In this document: positions 20,161 through 33,500 of the stretch, piece by piece
Layout of the letters: the number at the start of each line of letters is the position of its first letter
How positions within the stretch are numbered: position 1 is the first letter of the stretch
From: Nematostella vectensis
Lineage: Eukaryota > Cnidaria > Anthozoa > Actiniaria > Edwardsiidae
Length of the DNA: 64,000 nt
Assembly (NCBI RefSeq): GCF_932526225.1
Contig: NC_064034.1
Coordinates: 21,231,747 to 21,295,746 of the forward strand
Direction: 5' to 3'
The notes under the pieces: generated by a model
Told to the model about the DNA's origin: nothing
The model's input: the letters and a program-made list of their open reading frames with translations, nothing else
Database searches by the model: none
Made by a program: the position numbers and the translations under genes

Positions 20161-23100
20161 TCAGTGACTTCTACCAGCAGCGATGGAGGGTTTAACTGGG
20201 TTCCCTTCCATAAAATACACCACCAGCAAAGCAATACTGACAATCAGTATAAGAAAAATGATAACCTTCCACCAAAACGAAGACTTGGACTTGGCCTGCT
20301 TCGGCACGTTCGGAGTGACCTCGGTTTTCGCCGTCACCGTTTCGGATTTCGACGAGGCTTTCTCGGCAGCAGTTCGCTTTCTCGTGGTCATGTATGTCTC
20401 TTGGATAATCGTTTCGCGTTTGACGCACTGTGGAGCGGACGGTTTGACCTCTTCTTCCTCTTTTGGCTTCTCCACAGCCTTTTTGGTTCTTCTTGGGTAA
20501 GGTTTGGTTAGCTGCGGCTCAGGGACAGCATCAATTTCGTCATCTGCATCTGCAAATGTAATATTAAATTATAGGTAATTTTTTTATCTATTTATACTTA
20601 AATATTTATAAAGGACAGACTAGTTCCGCGTGGCAAGTGTGAATGGAGGTGCAAATAACATTTGAGAACAAAATAATATAATAAAATATTTTTAGCAAGC
20701 CCTGACTCGTTACCTGTCAGTTGTATGGCACATTTACATAAATTATGCCTCCTTCATCTCAAAGGCTGGTAAGGTCCCAAAGGTGTCAGTACAAAGAAGA
20801 ATTATATATTTGCTAAATTATGACTGAGGCAGATAACTCTGTTCACCTCTGTTCAAGGGAAGAGAAGGAGAAGAGTGTTAATACAGAGGGGATGGTGCAA
20901 ATTGTGATGCTTGAAAAGGAGGCGTATTGAAGAGGGATGTTCACAGTTTACCCTTGCCTAGCAGAAACTCAGCTATTTATAGACAATACAACTCCCGAAC
21001 ACTTAGCTATTTAAATAAAATACAATTCCCGACTAAAATACACAGACATTAAGTATCCCCCACTATTATATACTCTCGCTATTCGGACGCAAAGTCAAGA
21101 CCCGAAGTTTGCAGGTAATAGCATACTTGACTGTACATACAAGAGCCTTACTGTATCTTTTCCACAATTACCTTCTTCATCATGATCGTCGCCATTCTCC
21201 ATGGTAACATTTCCTGGTTTGGCATCCATCACCTCTTCCTTCGCCTCTTCTTCCTCCTTATCTGAGTACTCCCATGGGCGTGGCTTCTTGTCAGGGGTCT
21301 GGGAACCAGCCGGCTTCTTGCTTTCCTCTTGGAGTAGTTTCACTGTGTAGATGGACATGACAATCAGTCGTGTCGTTGAAATTATTTTTGCTTATGTGTA
21401 CATTATCATCATTACCATGATCATTATCGTCAACACCATTATCTTCCCTATAATCAATATCATCACTGCTATCATCATTATTATTGAGAGAAACAGTTTA
21501 CCAACAAATCATCACCAACAAGTTTTTTTATTGTTATTAAAAATGTTTTTTTTATTATTTTTTGGTTACCCTTGCCACTCCTTGTCTGGTTTCTTTGGGT
21601 GAAGTGGTTGTGTCGTCTTTGTATGTAATATATTTTTTCTGTTGTCACCCTTGCCGTTTCTCACCTAGTTTCTTCTGGTAAAGTTGTTGAGTTGTCTTTG
21701 AATTTAAACTATATAAATTCTACTGTCACCCTTGCCGTTTCTCACCTAGTTTCTTCTGGTAAAGTGGCCGTGTTGTCTCTGTGATAGGTCCCACTACCTG
21801 GCCGTAGCTTTTGAGCTGCCTGGCAAGGTCTCCATCTGATAGCGAGTGCACATCGTACGGGAGACCTTTGACAGGCTTGCGGATAACCAGCTTGGGTTGG
21901 GGTCTGGTGGGCGGCTTCTGTAAAAATACATTTAGTCAATAAATCACTATTAAATTATTACTTTATTATCACTTAATTATTTCAATTATTTATCATTATC
22001 ATAAATCAACATGTGAACTTTCCTTCTCAAAGTATGGTAGCAAATAATATAGTTGACCCCTGTTCTAACTTTTGGTCAAGAATTTTTCCACCATTTTTTT
22101 TTCCTTAATTGCTCTTCCAAAAGAATGGGCAAAAAGTACATAGTTTCAGTTTAACGTTTGCAATCTAAAATATAAAAAAACCCTAGCTTGGGTAGAGGTC
22201 TGGTGGGCAGCTTCTGTAAAAATACATTTAGTCAATAAAACACTATTAAATTATTACTTTATTATCACTTAATTATTTCCATTATTTAACATTACCATTA
22301 TCATAAATCAACACATGAACTTTCCTACTCAAAGTATGGTAGCCAATATAATAGTTGGCCCCTGTTCTAACTTTTTTGGTCAAGAATTTTTAGACCATTT
22401 TTTAATCCTCAATTGCTCTTCCAAAAGAATGGGCAAAAAGTATGTTTGCAATATAAAATATATAAAACAAGAAAAAGGAGTATTATTGTTGTTGAGTTGA
22501 ATCTTAGAAACTAACAGTTTATACAGGCTGGCCATCTTTATCTGAAATGATTAGAAAGACAAACTATTTTAATTCTTTCCCTCTACATTGCGAAAATAAA
22601 TGAACAACATAGAAAGTTTTTCAAAGAAAAATATGTGCCAGACAAATAGGATAATATACTTCATGTTTTTATGCCTTACAAAATCTTCTACTCTATATTC
22701 TCGCTTCTGATGTGAATGGTGTATTTTTACAGCAAGATAAAAATGATTTAACAAACACCTTATGTATTGTTATAGCAATAATTTGGAACATAACCATCAT
22801 AACCATCATACAAGCATATGTTGTACAAACACACCTCCACCTTTCTCTTGATTGCCAAAACAACACGATACATCTATAGCCACCAGAATTTAAACAGGGC
22901 AGGATATCAAAGAGTATGTGTGTCTAGATATCAAATAGCAGTCATTTCCCCCTTAGAGTGCTCTAATGGAGTGCCCAGAACATTGATTAACATTTGTGTC
23001 TAGCTTCTTAGTACAAATGCAATCTTTATAAAACAAGCTGGGTTAATAATTAACTAAATACCATGTGTAAAATCTGAATTTTTAAACATATTTTACTGAA

Positions 23101-26100
23101 CTGCTTAGTTGACTAAAATATAAACATTTGGAATTATATTTAAAAAAATAACTGCATCATTCAAATATTATATTAAACATATCAAACAATTTATCAGTTT
23201 TGCTTAATATTTCAAAAAGAGGGAATTTTTTTTATGTAAATTGCCTTTTTTATACTCATCCTCATAGTAATGCAATGCAAAACTGGTGCTTGTGGCCAAA
23301 TAGAATTAACTATTAAACTCACAGAATAATAAATCACAAAATTAAGAGGGAAAGAATTGTGTCGTGCTATGTGTAAAAAAAAAATTGGCAAAATAGTCTA
23401 TAAGAACTAAATACTTTTAAATCAATTGAAGAGAGTGATATAAAACCAATATGGTGCTAATACTGTAATCTACTGTACACATAAAAAGCACTAAGACCTC
23501 CAACACCAGGTAAACTGCTTTAAGGAACTTAAATTTGTACAAAATTCTCCAATTAAATAGAATGCATAAGTATAGCAGTACGTTTAGCGTTGAGATAGCA
23601 AAAACACTCTCAGATATAACAAATTGTAGGTTGCTGAAGGTTAATTTATCAAAAATGAGTCAAATACAACTAGTGAAAAAATACTGATTATTTTGTTAGC
23701 AAATTATACAAAGATGAAAAAAGGAGTGATATTTGTGTTATTCATTAAAATAATCTACTCTGTAGATTTCAATTTTTTCTTATACTGAAAAAATCAAGAA
23801 TATGTTAAGCAGAAAACCTCACCTTTTCTCTCACAGAAGCAATTCTTTTACGGAAAAAGACATACTTAGATTGGAATTTGAATGTAAGCATTGGAGTAAT
23901 CTGGCCGATGAATTCTATTGAATTCTATCATGCAAATCGAGATATCAAAAATTGATACAGTAGTCTTTCTTCTTGCTTTAGTTATAGGAACAAATAAAGG
24001 GGAATGTCAGACAATGTGGTTTTACAGATGGGCCATAATTTTCTAACATTGGGAAATCAGCATCTGCAAGCATCTGGTTGGTGAAGATAATAGATGTATT
24101 TTGTACATAGCATGCACAATATATTCAAAGGTTTAAGATAAACCACTGATATATTATAATACAAGAATGACAACCTCTTGGATAGAAGAATTAGCACCTT
24201 GGCAAGCTGTTTACAAACTTTGAAAAATTGGGAATTTTTTGCCACACATTCATCAAGACAAGTGGTTTCTGATCACCTGAGGACATATACACAGATTTTT
24301 ACTGAAATATGATAAAAACAGGCAAAAATATGGGAGACTTCTAGTACACATGGTCACAAATTATCCACTCTACAGTTTTGATAAAATTAATTTTCTAATA
24401 TTTAAAGGATATAAATGTTTTAGACTATCCTATTGACTATATAAGGATCAACCAGTAGGCATTATGAGAGTTCGCTGTAATAACACCAACAAAAGCATTA
24501 TTTTACCCATTTGTAAAACATCCTAGAGAAATTTGCCACTTGGTCTTCAGGTTCCTTGGATTGGAAATGAAATTCAACAGTATTTCCTCTAGTTGTATTC
24601 AGAATGAGTTCAAATTAAAACCAAAAGAAAAATCAAAACAAATTGACTACATTATCCAAGCAATAAGATAATTTTGTATATTCAACAGGTGAGGAAGATA
24701 AGAAAATTGAAGACAAATATACATATTATTGGCCAAGTTTCTACAATACTAAAAAATAAGGTGGTCAGAACACTACAATAAATACTGTACCCCACATTTC
24801 AAAAACAAAAATCTTCAACATTGCAAATTGGTAAGTACAGTAGGTGATGCAGAGGAAATGAGGAAAGATAAAATACTGCATGAGATACATCTCCCTTCCA
24901 TTGCCTCCCCTACAACATGGTTGTATCTGTGGTTGTCCTGCTTGCCTTTGCATAGCTTCCAAACCATAACCAGGAAATCTGTTTCCCAACATAAAGCAAC
25001 ATCTACCACCTCTACCACTTCTACTTAAATAACTAAAATCCCCGCAATTATAAGTCATGCTAGTGTGCTACATAACCCTTTTATAGTACTAGGCTCTAAC
25101 CGGAAGTTGAACACCGAAAGTATATATGATGTAGTATGTATGATCTAAGGATTGCTGTGTTGCTAAAGCACAGAAAAAAATTAAAAATGATTGATCCAAC
25201 CATCCGGCAATCAAGTGACGCATAAGTCCCACCAATACTGTAACTTGTAAAGGCTTTGCAAGCATTCACGAGTTCAAAATGCATTGAAGCGCTGTTGTAG
25301 TATGAGTCACCCTGTATCCACTTCTCATATTTTTAGTCTGCAGGCTTTTTTCCCCCACCAAAATCCACAAAGCCAGCAAAATCTAGCAGATTAAAAATGT
25401 TTTTTTGAATCCTAAACAAGCAAATATAAAGTGCATTTAAGTACAATACAATGTACATGGGGCATCACTGACTATTTAAAACTTTCCATGTTATCTCTTT
25501 GGTTCAAAAGCTACCATCTTTGTACATTGGGGCTCCTATTCAGAAACAAAAAATCTTGCTGTTTCATAAAGCCTGTGATAAAACAAAAAGCCTATACGCA
25601 ACACATATTAAACATAATTATCAAATAAAAAGGAAAACAGTTGAAAAATAATCATATTAGGGAAAGCTATTCCAAACATATAATCGTTGGTTGTTTTGAG
25701 GATTTTTTGCTTTACACATATTATATATATTTTTTTTAGTTTTTTTGGTTTGACCTTTATGAATAGCCACTTTATGGACTTGCTGGGTGATAGCCTTGTA
25801 CAAATTCCCAGCATTTCAACCGAGCAGAGGTCAGTTGTCTCAGATGTTTCAGAAGCTGTGAAATATCTCAAAAAATTTCTAACCTACTTCACAGAAAAAG
25901 TTGTTATTTTTATTATGTGATGTTTGACTTTGCAGATAAATGTTGAAAAACTTATCTAAAGCCTCTTTTAAAAAGTGCATGATGGGATAATAGTTTATTA
26001 AGGGGCTTAATTAACATAAACTAATATAATGATATGTTATTATTTTGCTTGATATACACATATATATGTATAGTGGCAAGTTTTTTAGACATAAACATGG

Positions 26101-27372
26101 GTACATTTTCTTTCCTGTAAACATTACCTATTTCCCTTCCATAACAAAACCACAAATGGACAAAATGTTAACAATGAAATAATTTAGAAGGGTGTAAATG
26201 ATTAATAAATTTCAGAAGAATCTTTAACCATTCACTACGTCTCCTTATACCTATTTGAAAAAATAAAGGTTTCAAATAAGGCAAGAAAATCTCACTGTCT
26301 ACTAAGCATATTATGGTCAACCAATTCAACCTTTTACAACCCGTTAATGTGTTTTTGTTCTGTGGCTTAGCGTGTATCTTTTGTCTGAGCCCCATGCGTA
26401 ATATTTGCATAGCTTTTTTCTTTCCTTATTCGCGACAACAAATTAGGGGTAATTCTTTGACATATCAGTTTAGGCAATGAAGAAATTTGGCTATATATTA
26501 TAGACATTATGAGATGCTTCTAGTGAGTAAGGTGTGAACTAAACTGCCCTTATTATGTCAACAGATCTAAATAGCTTCACAATTCTTTCGATTAAACAAA
26601 AAGTCAATCTCGACAAGTTCTTAGCATTAAACGACAGCTAGATCGACCCACGGCTTTAGTTTCATTACTACCTTATCTGGTTTCGATGGAGGCATAATCC
26701 AATATCCTAAGGCGATGGCGATCTGGATGAGAAGCTGCCTTAAAAACATCAAATCTCGAGGTCTTGTCAGGCGAAAGCGAAAACCCGTCACTTCCGTAAC
26801 GCACGAATAACCGTAACCAGCAAAAAAAATCGCATTATCAATCGAATTCCTTAGCGATCAGTCGAATAGTATGCACATACTAAGTATCGACTATTACTGG
26901 ACGTTATCCAAGCCTCGAGAGGGGCGCTTGCTTTACATATTTTACGTAATAGGTTGGAATAACCTGTTCGCTTTGAGCCACAAGCGAATCAGCTCACGAA
27001 TTCGATGGTACGAAATTTAAACGATAGCAAAACAACGCCTGGACCGCAATCAACCAATCGACCACAATTCCAACGCAGACCATCAACCCGAAAGTAGTAA
27101 ACAACTATTTAAACTCGTAAAACATTTAGTATTTTCATCGCAAATCCCAACTTGTTTGTTACCTCAGGGGAACCTGTCGCATCTTCTTCGTCGGACGAGA
27201 AATCACCGGCGCTCGTTTTGCTCGTATTTTGCGATGTCAAGTGATCTAAATAAAGCTGCACATACACATCCTTTTTCTGCTCTCCTCGAGGAAGTGTAAT
27301 GCCATGCGTTTTGAGGTCTGTTTTGAGCCTTTCTTTGGTTAAAAGGCTGGGATTTTCGAAAAACTTTGGCAT
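20161..27372 (-). CDS. TMPO: LAP2/thymopoietin-like LEM-domain inner nuclear membrane protein
   Basis: Exons 27163-27372 (phase 0), 21746-21917 (0 to 1), 21172-21342 (1 to 1) and 20161-20549 (stop) join in phase to give about 313 residues. Residues 1-50 ([16 protein letters not shown], then [16 protein letters not shown]) match the LEM-like DNA-binding domain of LAP2, followed by DFSSDEE as in vertebrate LAP2. Residues about 90-131 are a LEM domain ([26 protein letters not shown]) that in the family binds BAF. Then comes an acidic/lysine-rich linker and a single C-terminal membrane helix (about 279-298), as expected for a beta-type isoform tethered to the inner nuclear membrane. A small in-frame exon in the 5.2-kb intron (for example near 26672-26695, MPPSKPDK) is possible but unproven. 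Upstream in-frame ATGs at 27462 are less likely starts than 27372, where homology begins. Confidence 0.9.
21565..21745 (-). repeat. Decayed tandem copies of the LEM exon 3' end and splice donor
   Basis: The junction sequence of the LEM exon (minus strand, ...AAGAAACTAG|GTGAGAAACGG) recurs about 79 bp downstream (21640-21700, donor intact) and again, more diverged, at 21565-21622 (donor lost). The genuine junction is at 21745/21746. Confidence 0.8.
22184..22440 (-). repeat. Partial duplication of the LEM exon 5' end, its acceptor and flanking intron
   Basis: 22184-22440 repeats 21889-22140 at roughly 90 percent identity by eye (tctggtgggc-gcttctgtaaa, tttagtcaataaa, caaagtatggtag). It includes a second intact acceptor and about 20 bp of exon. 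Confidence 0.88.
22441..26650. other. Long AT-rich LAP2 intron, no further exon recognised
   Basis: I read both strands of the 5.2-kb intron between LEM-like and LEM exons and found no convincing coding segment. The two known exons are already phase-compatible (0/0). Confidence 0.5.
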
Positions 27373-27579
27373 TTTACAACAACTTTTAGCAAAATTTTGT
27401 CCATGTGTTATTTGCATAAAGCGCGCAAAGCATGGGGATTGTGCGCATGCTCCATAAGACACCGCTGACTTACCGCCATATTGTTCTCAAATAGATATGA
27501 CACCCGGCTATTTCCTTGTTTCTCTCCAGGATAATTCTCTCGGATTCACATAGCTATTTGTCACTACACCAGGCAAGAT
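27373..27579. promoter_or_regulatory. Probable bidirectional promoter of LAP2 and DNAJC2
   Basis: Only 207 bp separate the divergent start codons at 27372 (minus) and 27580 (plus), if the DNAJC2 first exon is right. The interval contains gccatattg-type motifs and no TATA box is obvious. Confidence 0.5.
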
Positions 27580-30500
27580 ATGGGTGAGCTTCCAATAGCA
27601 CAAGAAGGCGACAGCACCGTTGTACTCTCGCGTCTTTCAGGTACAAGCATTTGATATTGGTCGCGCCCGCAGTCTCGCGTACCGGTACCTTAAAGTATTT
27701 GACCCACGTGTTTGTTAAATGCGCGCTTTCACTAGATGCACTTAACACATTGCCCCCTCAACCGGCCTGTACCGGCTTTGGGAAGTACCCACAACCCAAA
27801 AAAATTCATAAATGCAAACTAAACACAACAACATGAAGATACTCAGGCATCAGTCTATGGGATAAATGGTCTTGAAGATATGCATCCAACCAAGGTGTTG
27901 GCAACTACTCTTAAGCCAAATAATAGCACAGGTTCTTTGACAAATTTCAAATCGAACAAGGAAAGAAAAGCAGAATCACCCCTCTCAATAAAACGCTCAA
28001 AATACAACACAAGGGAGAGAGATCAGCTAACACAGCTCAAGACACAAATAGATACCTTTATTCTGATCCTCCAGGTTCATTTCCATGGCCTCAAAACACA
28101 ATGTCCACTCCTTGAAGGCTTGTAAAACCACGAAGATGCCTTTACGGATTGAAAAGCATTCTGGGAGATCCAGGGAAAAATTCACGAGGGGAGGGCCAGT
28201 CAACACTCCTCTCCCCAAAGTCAGATGGTTTTTTATAAGTCTTTTCACCCCGAAGCCAAACAAATCAATTCCAGGTCATACAGACCCAGAATAGCAATGT
28301 AAACAATTTTGGAATCAATTTGGTTTCAGAAAAGACAGCATTTAGGAGAGCTGTGGTGATTCATTAAAAAATTATTTTCTCATCCAGGCAAAGCCAAACA
28401 AGAAAAAATCATCATGGATCCACCTTTGCTTGCAAATATCCATAAGCAAAGCACTCAATTATGCCCCAAAAGACTTCATGATGTCCTGAGACACTCTCCT
28501 AATATGCTCATAGCTGTATTTTTGATGAAAAATACAAGCAACCATCAACTTGTGCTGGCTTTAGCACAACGACGAGGGATTAAAAGTGGGGACCGCAAAA
28601 CACTGTTGGAAAGCTTGGATACCGCTGACTAGGTGCAGCTGTGTTTGACTTTGACAGGCTGTATAAAACTCAGAATAGGAGGGGAGGTATCTGTTTTCAG
28701 TCTGTTTTTTTGTAAATTCAGTTAAAAAATAGCCGGGAGTCAATGGGTTAATGTTAGGCAATTTTCTAAAAAGCCTTGTTCCTTGGTGACATGAAATATC
28801 TTGATCGGAAGCTTTAAATTTTCGAACCGACATCTACATTTTTGCTGCCATATTCGCTGTAGGGCCAATAAAATCACTGCCGTATATGGCGGGCCTCTTG
28901 AACTGTACATGGGGGGGGGGGGTATGGGGGGCAAAGGGGAACAGCGGAACAGGTCATTTGTTTATACCTTTACCCAAAAAACTTGTGGTAGAACACCCCC
29001 CTTCCCTCTACACTTGAGGGTTTATGTCATAGTTCCTGTTTGCTGACACATTTGTATTACTTTTAAAAACCCCTGCCTATCATATCCTTGCCCCTCTTGC
29101 ATCCTTAGTTCATCCAAAACCAGTAGCAACATGGGGGGGGGGGGGTAGGGGTGGCATTGTTACCCCTCAATAGTGGAGGGCAGCATTCAAGAGCCTCAAA
29201 ATTTTCCATATTCAGCTCTATACACTTTAAATTTCATCCCCGTAAAAATTCTCTTCTAGCCCACCAGGCAGTTATTATCATTGACAGTTATTATGTTCCC
29301 TTTAACCATACCCAGCACATGTAGTTCAGGCAGTGGAGCCTGTAGGCCGATGGTATGAGGCTTATATCACTCGCCGCCAGCATAGCACATCTTCCCACCA
29401 TTCCCTGGGTTCTGACAGTGATGATTCGAGTAGCTCAGATGAGAGCCTTGACTCTGAAACTGAAGATGACGCCTTTCTCCTGACTCTTGATCCAAAAGAA
29501 TGGAAGGTACTTTGACTGTATTCTTACAGTTTTTCAATACAAAAGGCCCAAATAGTTGTGATCATAAACCAGAAGAATAAATACACCAAAAACTGGTATT
29601 TGACTCTGCCACATTTTCATCTTTTATACTGTAAGTTGAGAATTTGGCAGAGTAAATTTTGGCAGAATATGATTTCACATCATACAGTCCTTCACACACA
29701 CCGGAAGAAATATATATAGGCATTATAGCCATATTTGCTTACTGTAATTCAAGATATTTGGCTACAAGAAGTGGTGTTTCCCTCAGAGTATCCTGGCACA
29801 ATAATGCTTAAATTTATGACTATCAACTTATAAGATTTTTAGCTACAAGAAGTAGTGTTTCTGTCATCACCTAATAAAAATATAGTGAAATGTTTACAAT
29901 ACAAGACCAACTTCATTACGGATATATCTCCAGTCCAAAACTTTACATCTAAATCTTGAATACCTGAACTCCCCCCCTCCCTCCTCTCTAACTATTTAGG
30001 TCAGCTCTGTAACCTTCTGGTTCCTTTTTCTTGCTTTACCTTGAATTTATTTTGATACATTTACAGCCTTAGCCTTATAAAGTGAATGCAAAACTAAATT
30101 TTGAACTAAGAGTAAGTAGTGAAAACTACGAAGAACATTGGTAGGAAATCTAAAATTGTTTTCTTTTCTAGAACCAGGACCACTATAGAGTTATGGGGCT
30201 AACCAAACTCAGGCATCGAGCTTCAGAAGACCAGATCAAGAAAGCCTGTGAGTATGCTGATGAGGGAGGGGCTGGTCATTCATGGGGGATGGGGGGTGAA
30301 GCGGCCCTTTGGTAGGGTGTAACAAAAACCAGTCAAACCTCCATATAGGGGGAACCATTGACCTCATATAGGGGTAACCACTGACCTCATATAGGGGTAA
30401 CCATTGACCTCATATAGGGGTAACCATTGACCTCATATAGGGGTAACCATTGACCCCATATAGGGGTAACCATTGACCTCATATAGGGGTAACCATTGAC

Positions 30501-33500
30501 CTCATATAGGGGGAACCATTGACCTCATATAGGGGTAACCATTGACCTCATATAGGGGTAACCATTGACCTCATATAGGGGTAACCATTGACCTCATATA
30601 GGGGTAACCATTGACCTCATATAGGGGTAACCATTGACCTCATATAGGGGTAACCATTGACCTCATATAGGGGTAACCATTGACCTCATATAGGGGTAAC
30701 CATTGACCTCATATAGAGGGAACCATTGACCTCATATAGGGGGAACCATTGACCTCATATAGGGGTAACCATTGACCTCATATAGGGGGAGCCATTGAAA
30801 TATAGGGGTAACCATTGACCTCATATAGGGGTAACCATTGACCTCATATAGGGGGAACCATTGACCTCATATAGGGGTAACCATTGACCTCATATAGGGG
30901 TAACCATTGACCTCATATAGGGGGAACCATTGACCTCATATAGGGGTAACCATTGACCTCATATAGGGGTAACCATTGACCTCATATAGGGGTAACCATT
31001 GACCTCATATAGGGGTAACCATTGACCTCATATAGGGGGAACCATTGACCTCATATAGGGGTAACCATTGACCTCATATAGGGGGAACCATTGACCTCAT
31101 ATAGGGGTAACCATTGACCTCATATAGGGGTAACCATTGACCTCATATAGGGGGAACCATTGACCTCATATAGGGGTAACCATTGACCTCATATAGGGGG
31201 AACCATTGACCTCATATAGGGGTAACCATTGACCTCATATAGGGGGAACCATTGACCTCATATAGGGGTAACCATTGACCTCATATAGGGGTAACCATTG
31301 ACCTCATATAGGGGTAACCATTGACCTCATATAGGGGTAACCATTGACCTCATATAGGGGTAACCATTGACCTCATATGAGGTTAACCATTGACCTCATA
31401 TAGGGGTAACCATTGACCTCATATAGGGGTAACCATTGACCTCATATAGGGGTAACCGTTGACCTCATATGAGGTTAACCATTGACCTCATATACGGGGA
31501 GCCATTGAAATTTGCTTTTTGTTTCAGATAAAAAGAAGGTTCTACAGCATCACCCAGACAAACAGTCAGGACACAAACAGACAAAACCTGTGCTGAATGA
31601 AGACTTCTTTACTTGCCTTACTAAAGCACATGAGATACTAAGCAACCGCACAAAGAGGCGTGCCTACGACAGTGTTGACCCCTTGTTTGACGACGCAGTT
31701 CCTTCTGTGAATGCCCAATCAAAAGCAAATTTTTATGAGACATTTGGACCAGTCATAGAGAGTAATGCAAGGTGCAGTTTTCTAAGCTCAAATTTGATAG
31801 GCAAATGTTTTTCTTCTGCGACTAGATATTTTTTAATGCAAAAGAATAATATTCTGAAAACAAACTATTGGCCATCAAACAACTACAAATGGGCTACTAG
31901 ACAAGTCAAACAGTGGATAAGAAGTCAAACATGGGCTTAACAGAAAAAAAAGGTGTATTTATCAAGTTGCATGGTAATTTAAGGTTTTATTCTTCATAGT
32001 TTGAAACTATTCACCAAGATGCACCTGGATAAAAGTAACAAACATTGAGCCCTTGTTTTATATCTTATCTCTCTTTGTTATCTCTCATTACCATTTTATT
32101 CTCTTCTCTCTCAACCCTTTTATCTTATACTATTCTTTTTACAGATGGTCAAACACAGAGCCGGTGCCATTGCTTGGACACGAAAATTCAACATTTGAAG
32201 AAGTTGATAAGTTTTATAGTTTTTGGTAAGTACGTCATAGAAGTATTGCAAATGTGGATGACATTCTACAGTATAAAAAAAAAAGCTTCCCCCAAGATCT
32301 CATTTTACACATCATTCCATACTAAAATGATATCACAACAATGATAGCAAGTAGCTATAACAAGAAATATATTTTGAAATTAAATTTGAAAGTCCTGCTT
32401 TTTTTTAATTGCATGACAGACTTTTTAGGAATGATGTGACAGGCAATGTGGGTTTTAATAAAAAAAATGATCCCCTTGACAGCCCATTGAGTATGCATGA
32501 GATGTGCATTGATGGACAATACTTCAGTGCATTGCATGATGTTGTTATTTACTGCCTGGGGTTGCCATATTGAGAAAATCTGTCTGCTGAAATAACTACC
32601 AGAGTCTGAAGGCACAACCTGAACCAAAGGCAGTAAATAATCTCTTTTTTGACTCACAAATCTTTTCCCTGTTTGTTTGACATTATGTGCAAAAGGTTAC
32701 TGTGGCTATGATGAAAGGCAGAGATGAGATCCAATCAAAATGCCAAATTTATTACTGTGTCTGGTAGGAAAGAATTTATGTATTTCATGTTTGTCTTTTA
32801 TATTATTTCTTTAGGTACGACTTCGACTCTTGGAGAGAATTTTCATATTTAGATGAAGAAGAGAAAGAGAAAGGGGAAAAGTAAGCATTATCCTTGTATA
32901 AGCAAGTTATAAAACTTTTATATTGTTTGTTTATTATTTGTTTAAAGATTGAAGGGATGTTTATTTTTAGTCGAGATGAGAGGCGTTGGATAGAAAAAGA
33001 GAACAGGGCGATGAGGCAAAAACGAAAGAAGGAAGAAATCAAGAGATTGAGAACTTTAGTTGGTAAGCCATTACCCCATTTGTAACTGAAATTAAAGCCA
33101 AGAGATTAGTACAAAAGACTTGAAAAAGAGATGAATATTAAAATTGTTTGTTCTTTATGAAGAAAACAAGATGAAACAGTTGCTCTAAAATTAATTATTA
33201 TACCCCTTACTACTTCTTCATTTAATTTGCAAAGTTCAATAGATCATCATTTTTTAGTGATATGCTTACTGTTACAGATAACGTTTACGCTTGTGACCCT
33301 CGGATAAAGAAATTCAAGGAAGAAGAGAAAGAAAGAAAACTTGCAGAGAAAAAAGCGAAAGAAGATGCTGCCAAGGCAGCAGCCGAGGAAAAAGAAAGGG
33401 TAAGATAAACACAAAAGCAGAAATAAATCACTTTAAGCCTAACACGAATGCCTTACCATGTAGAGATCCAAATTTAAATGCATACAAATGAGCATTAAAA

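Noticed and set aside
26645-26695. Extra LAP2 exon (MPPSKPDK)
   Set aside because: An in-frame ATG and a donor exist, but the acceptor is weak and the neighbouring LAP2 exons already join in phase; kept only as a possibility in the LAP2 entry.
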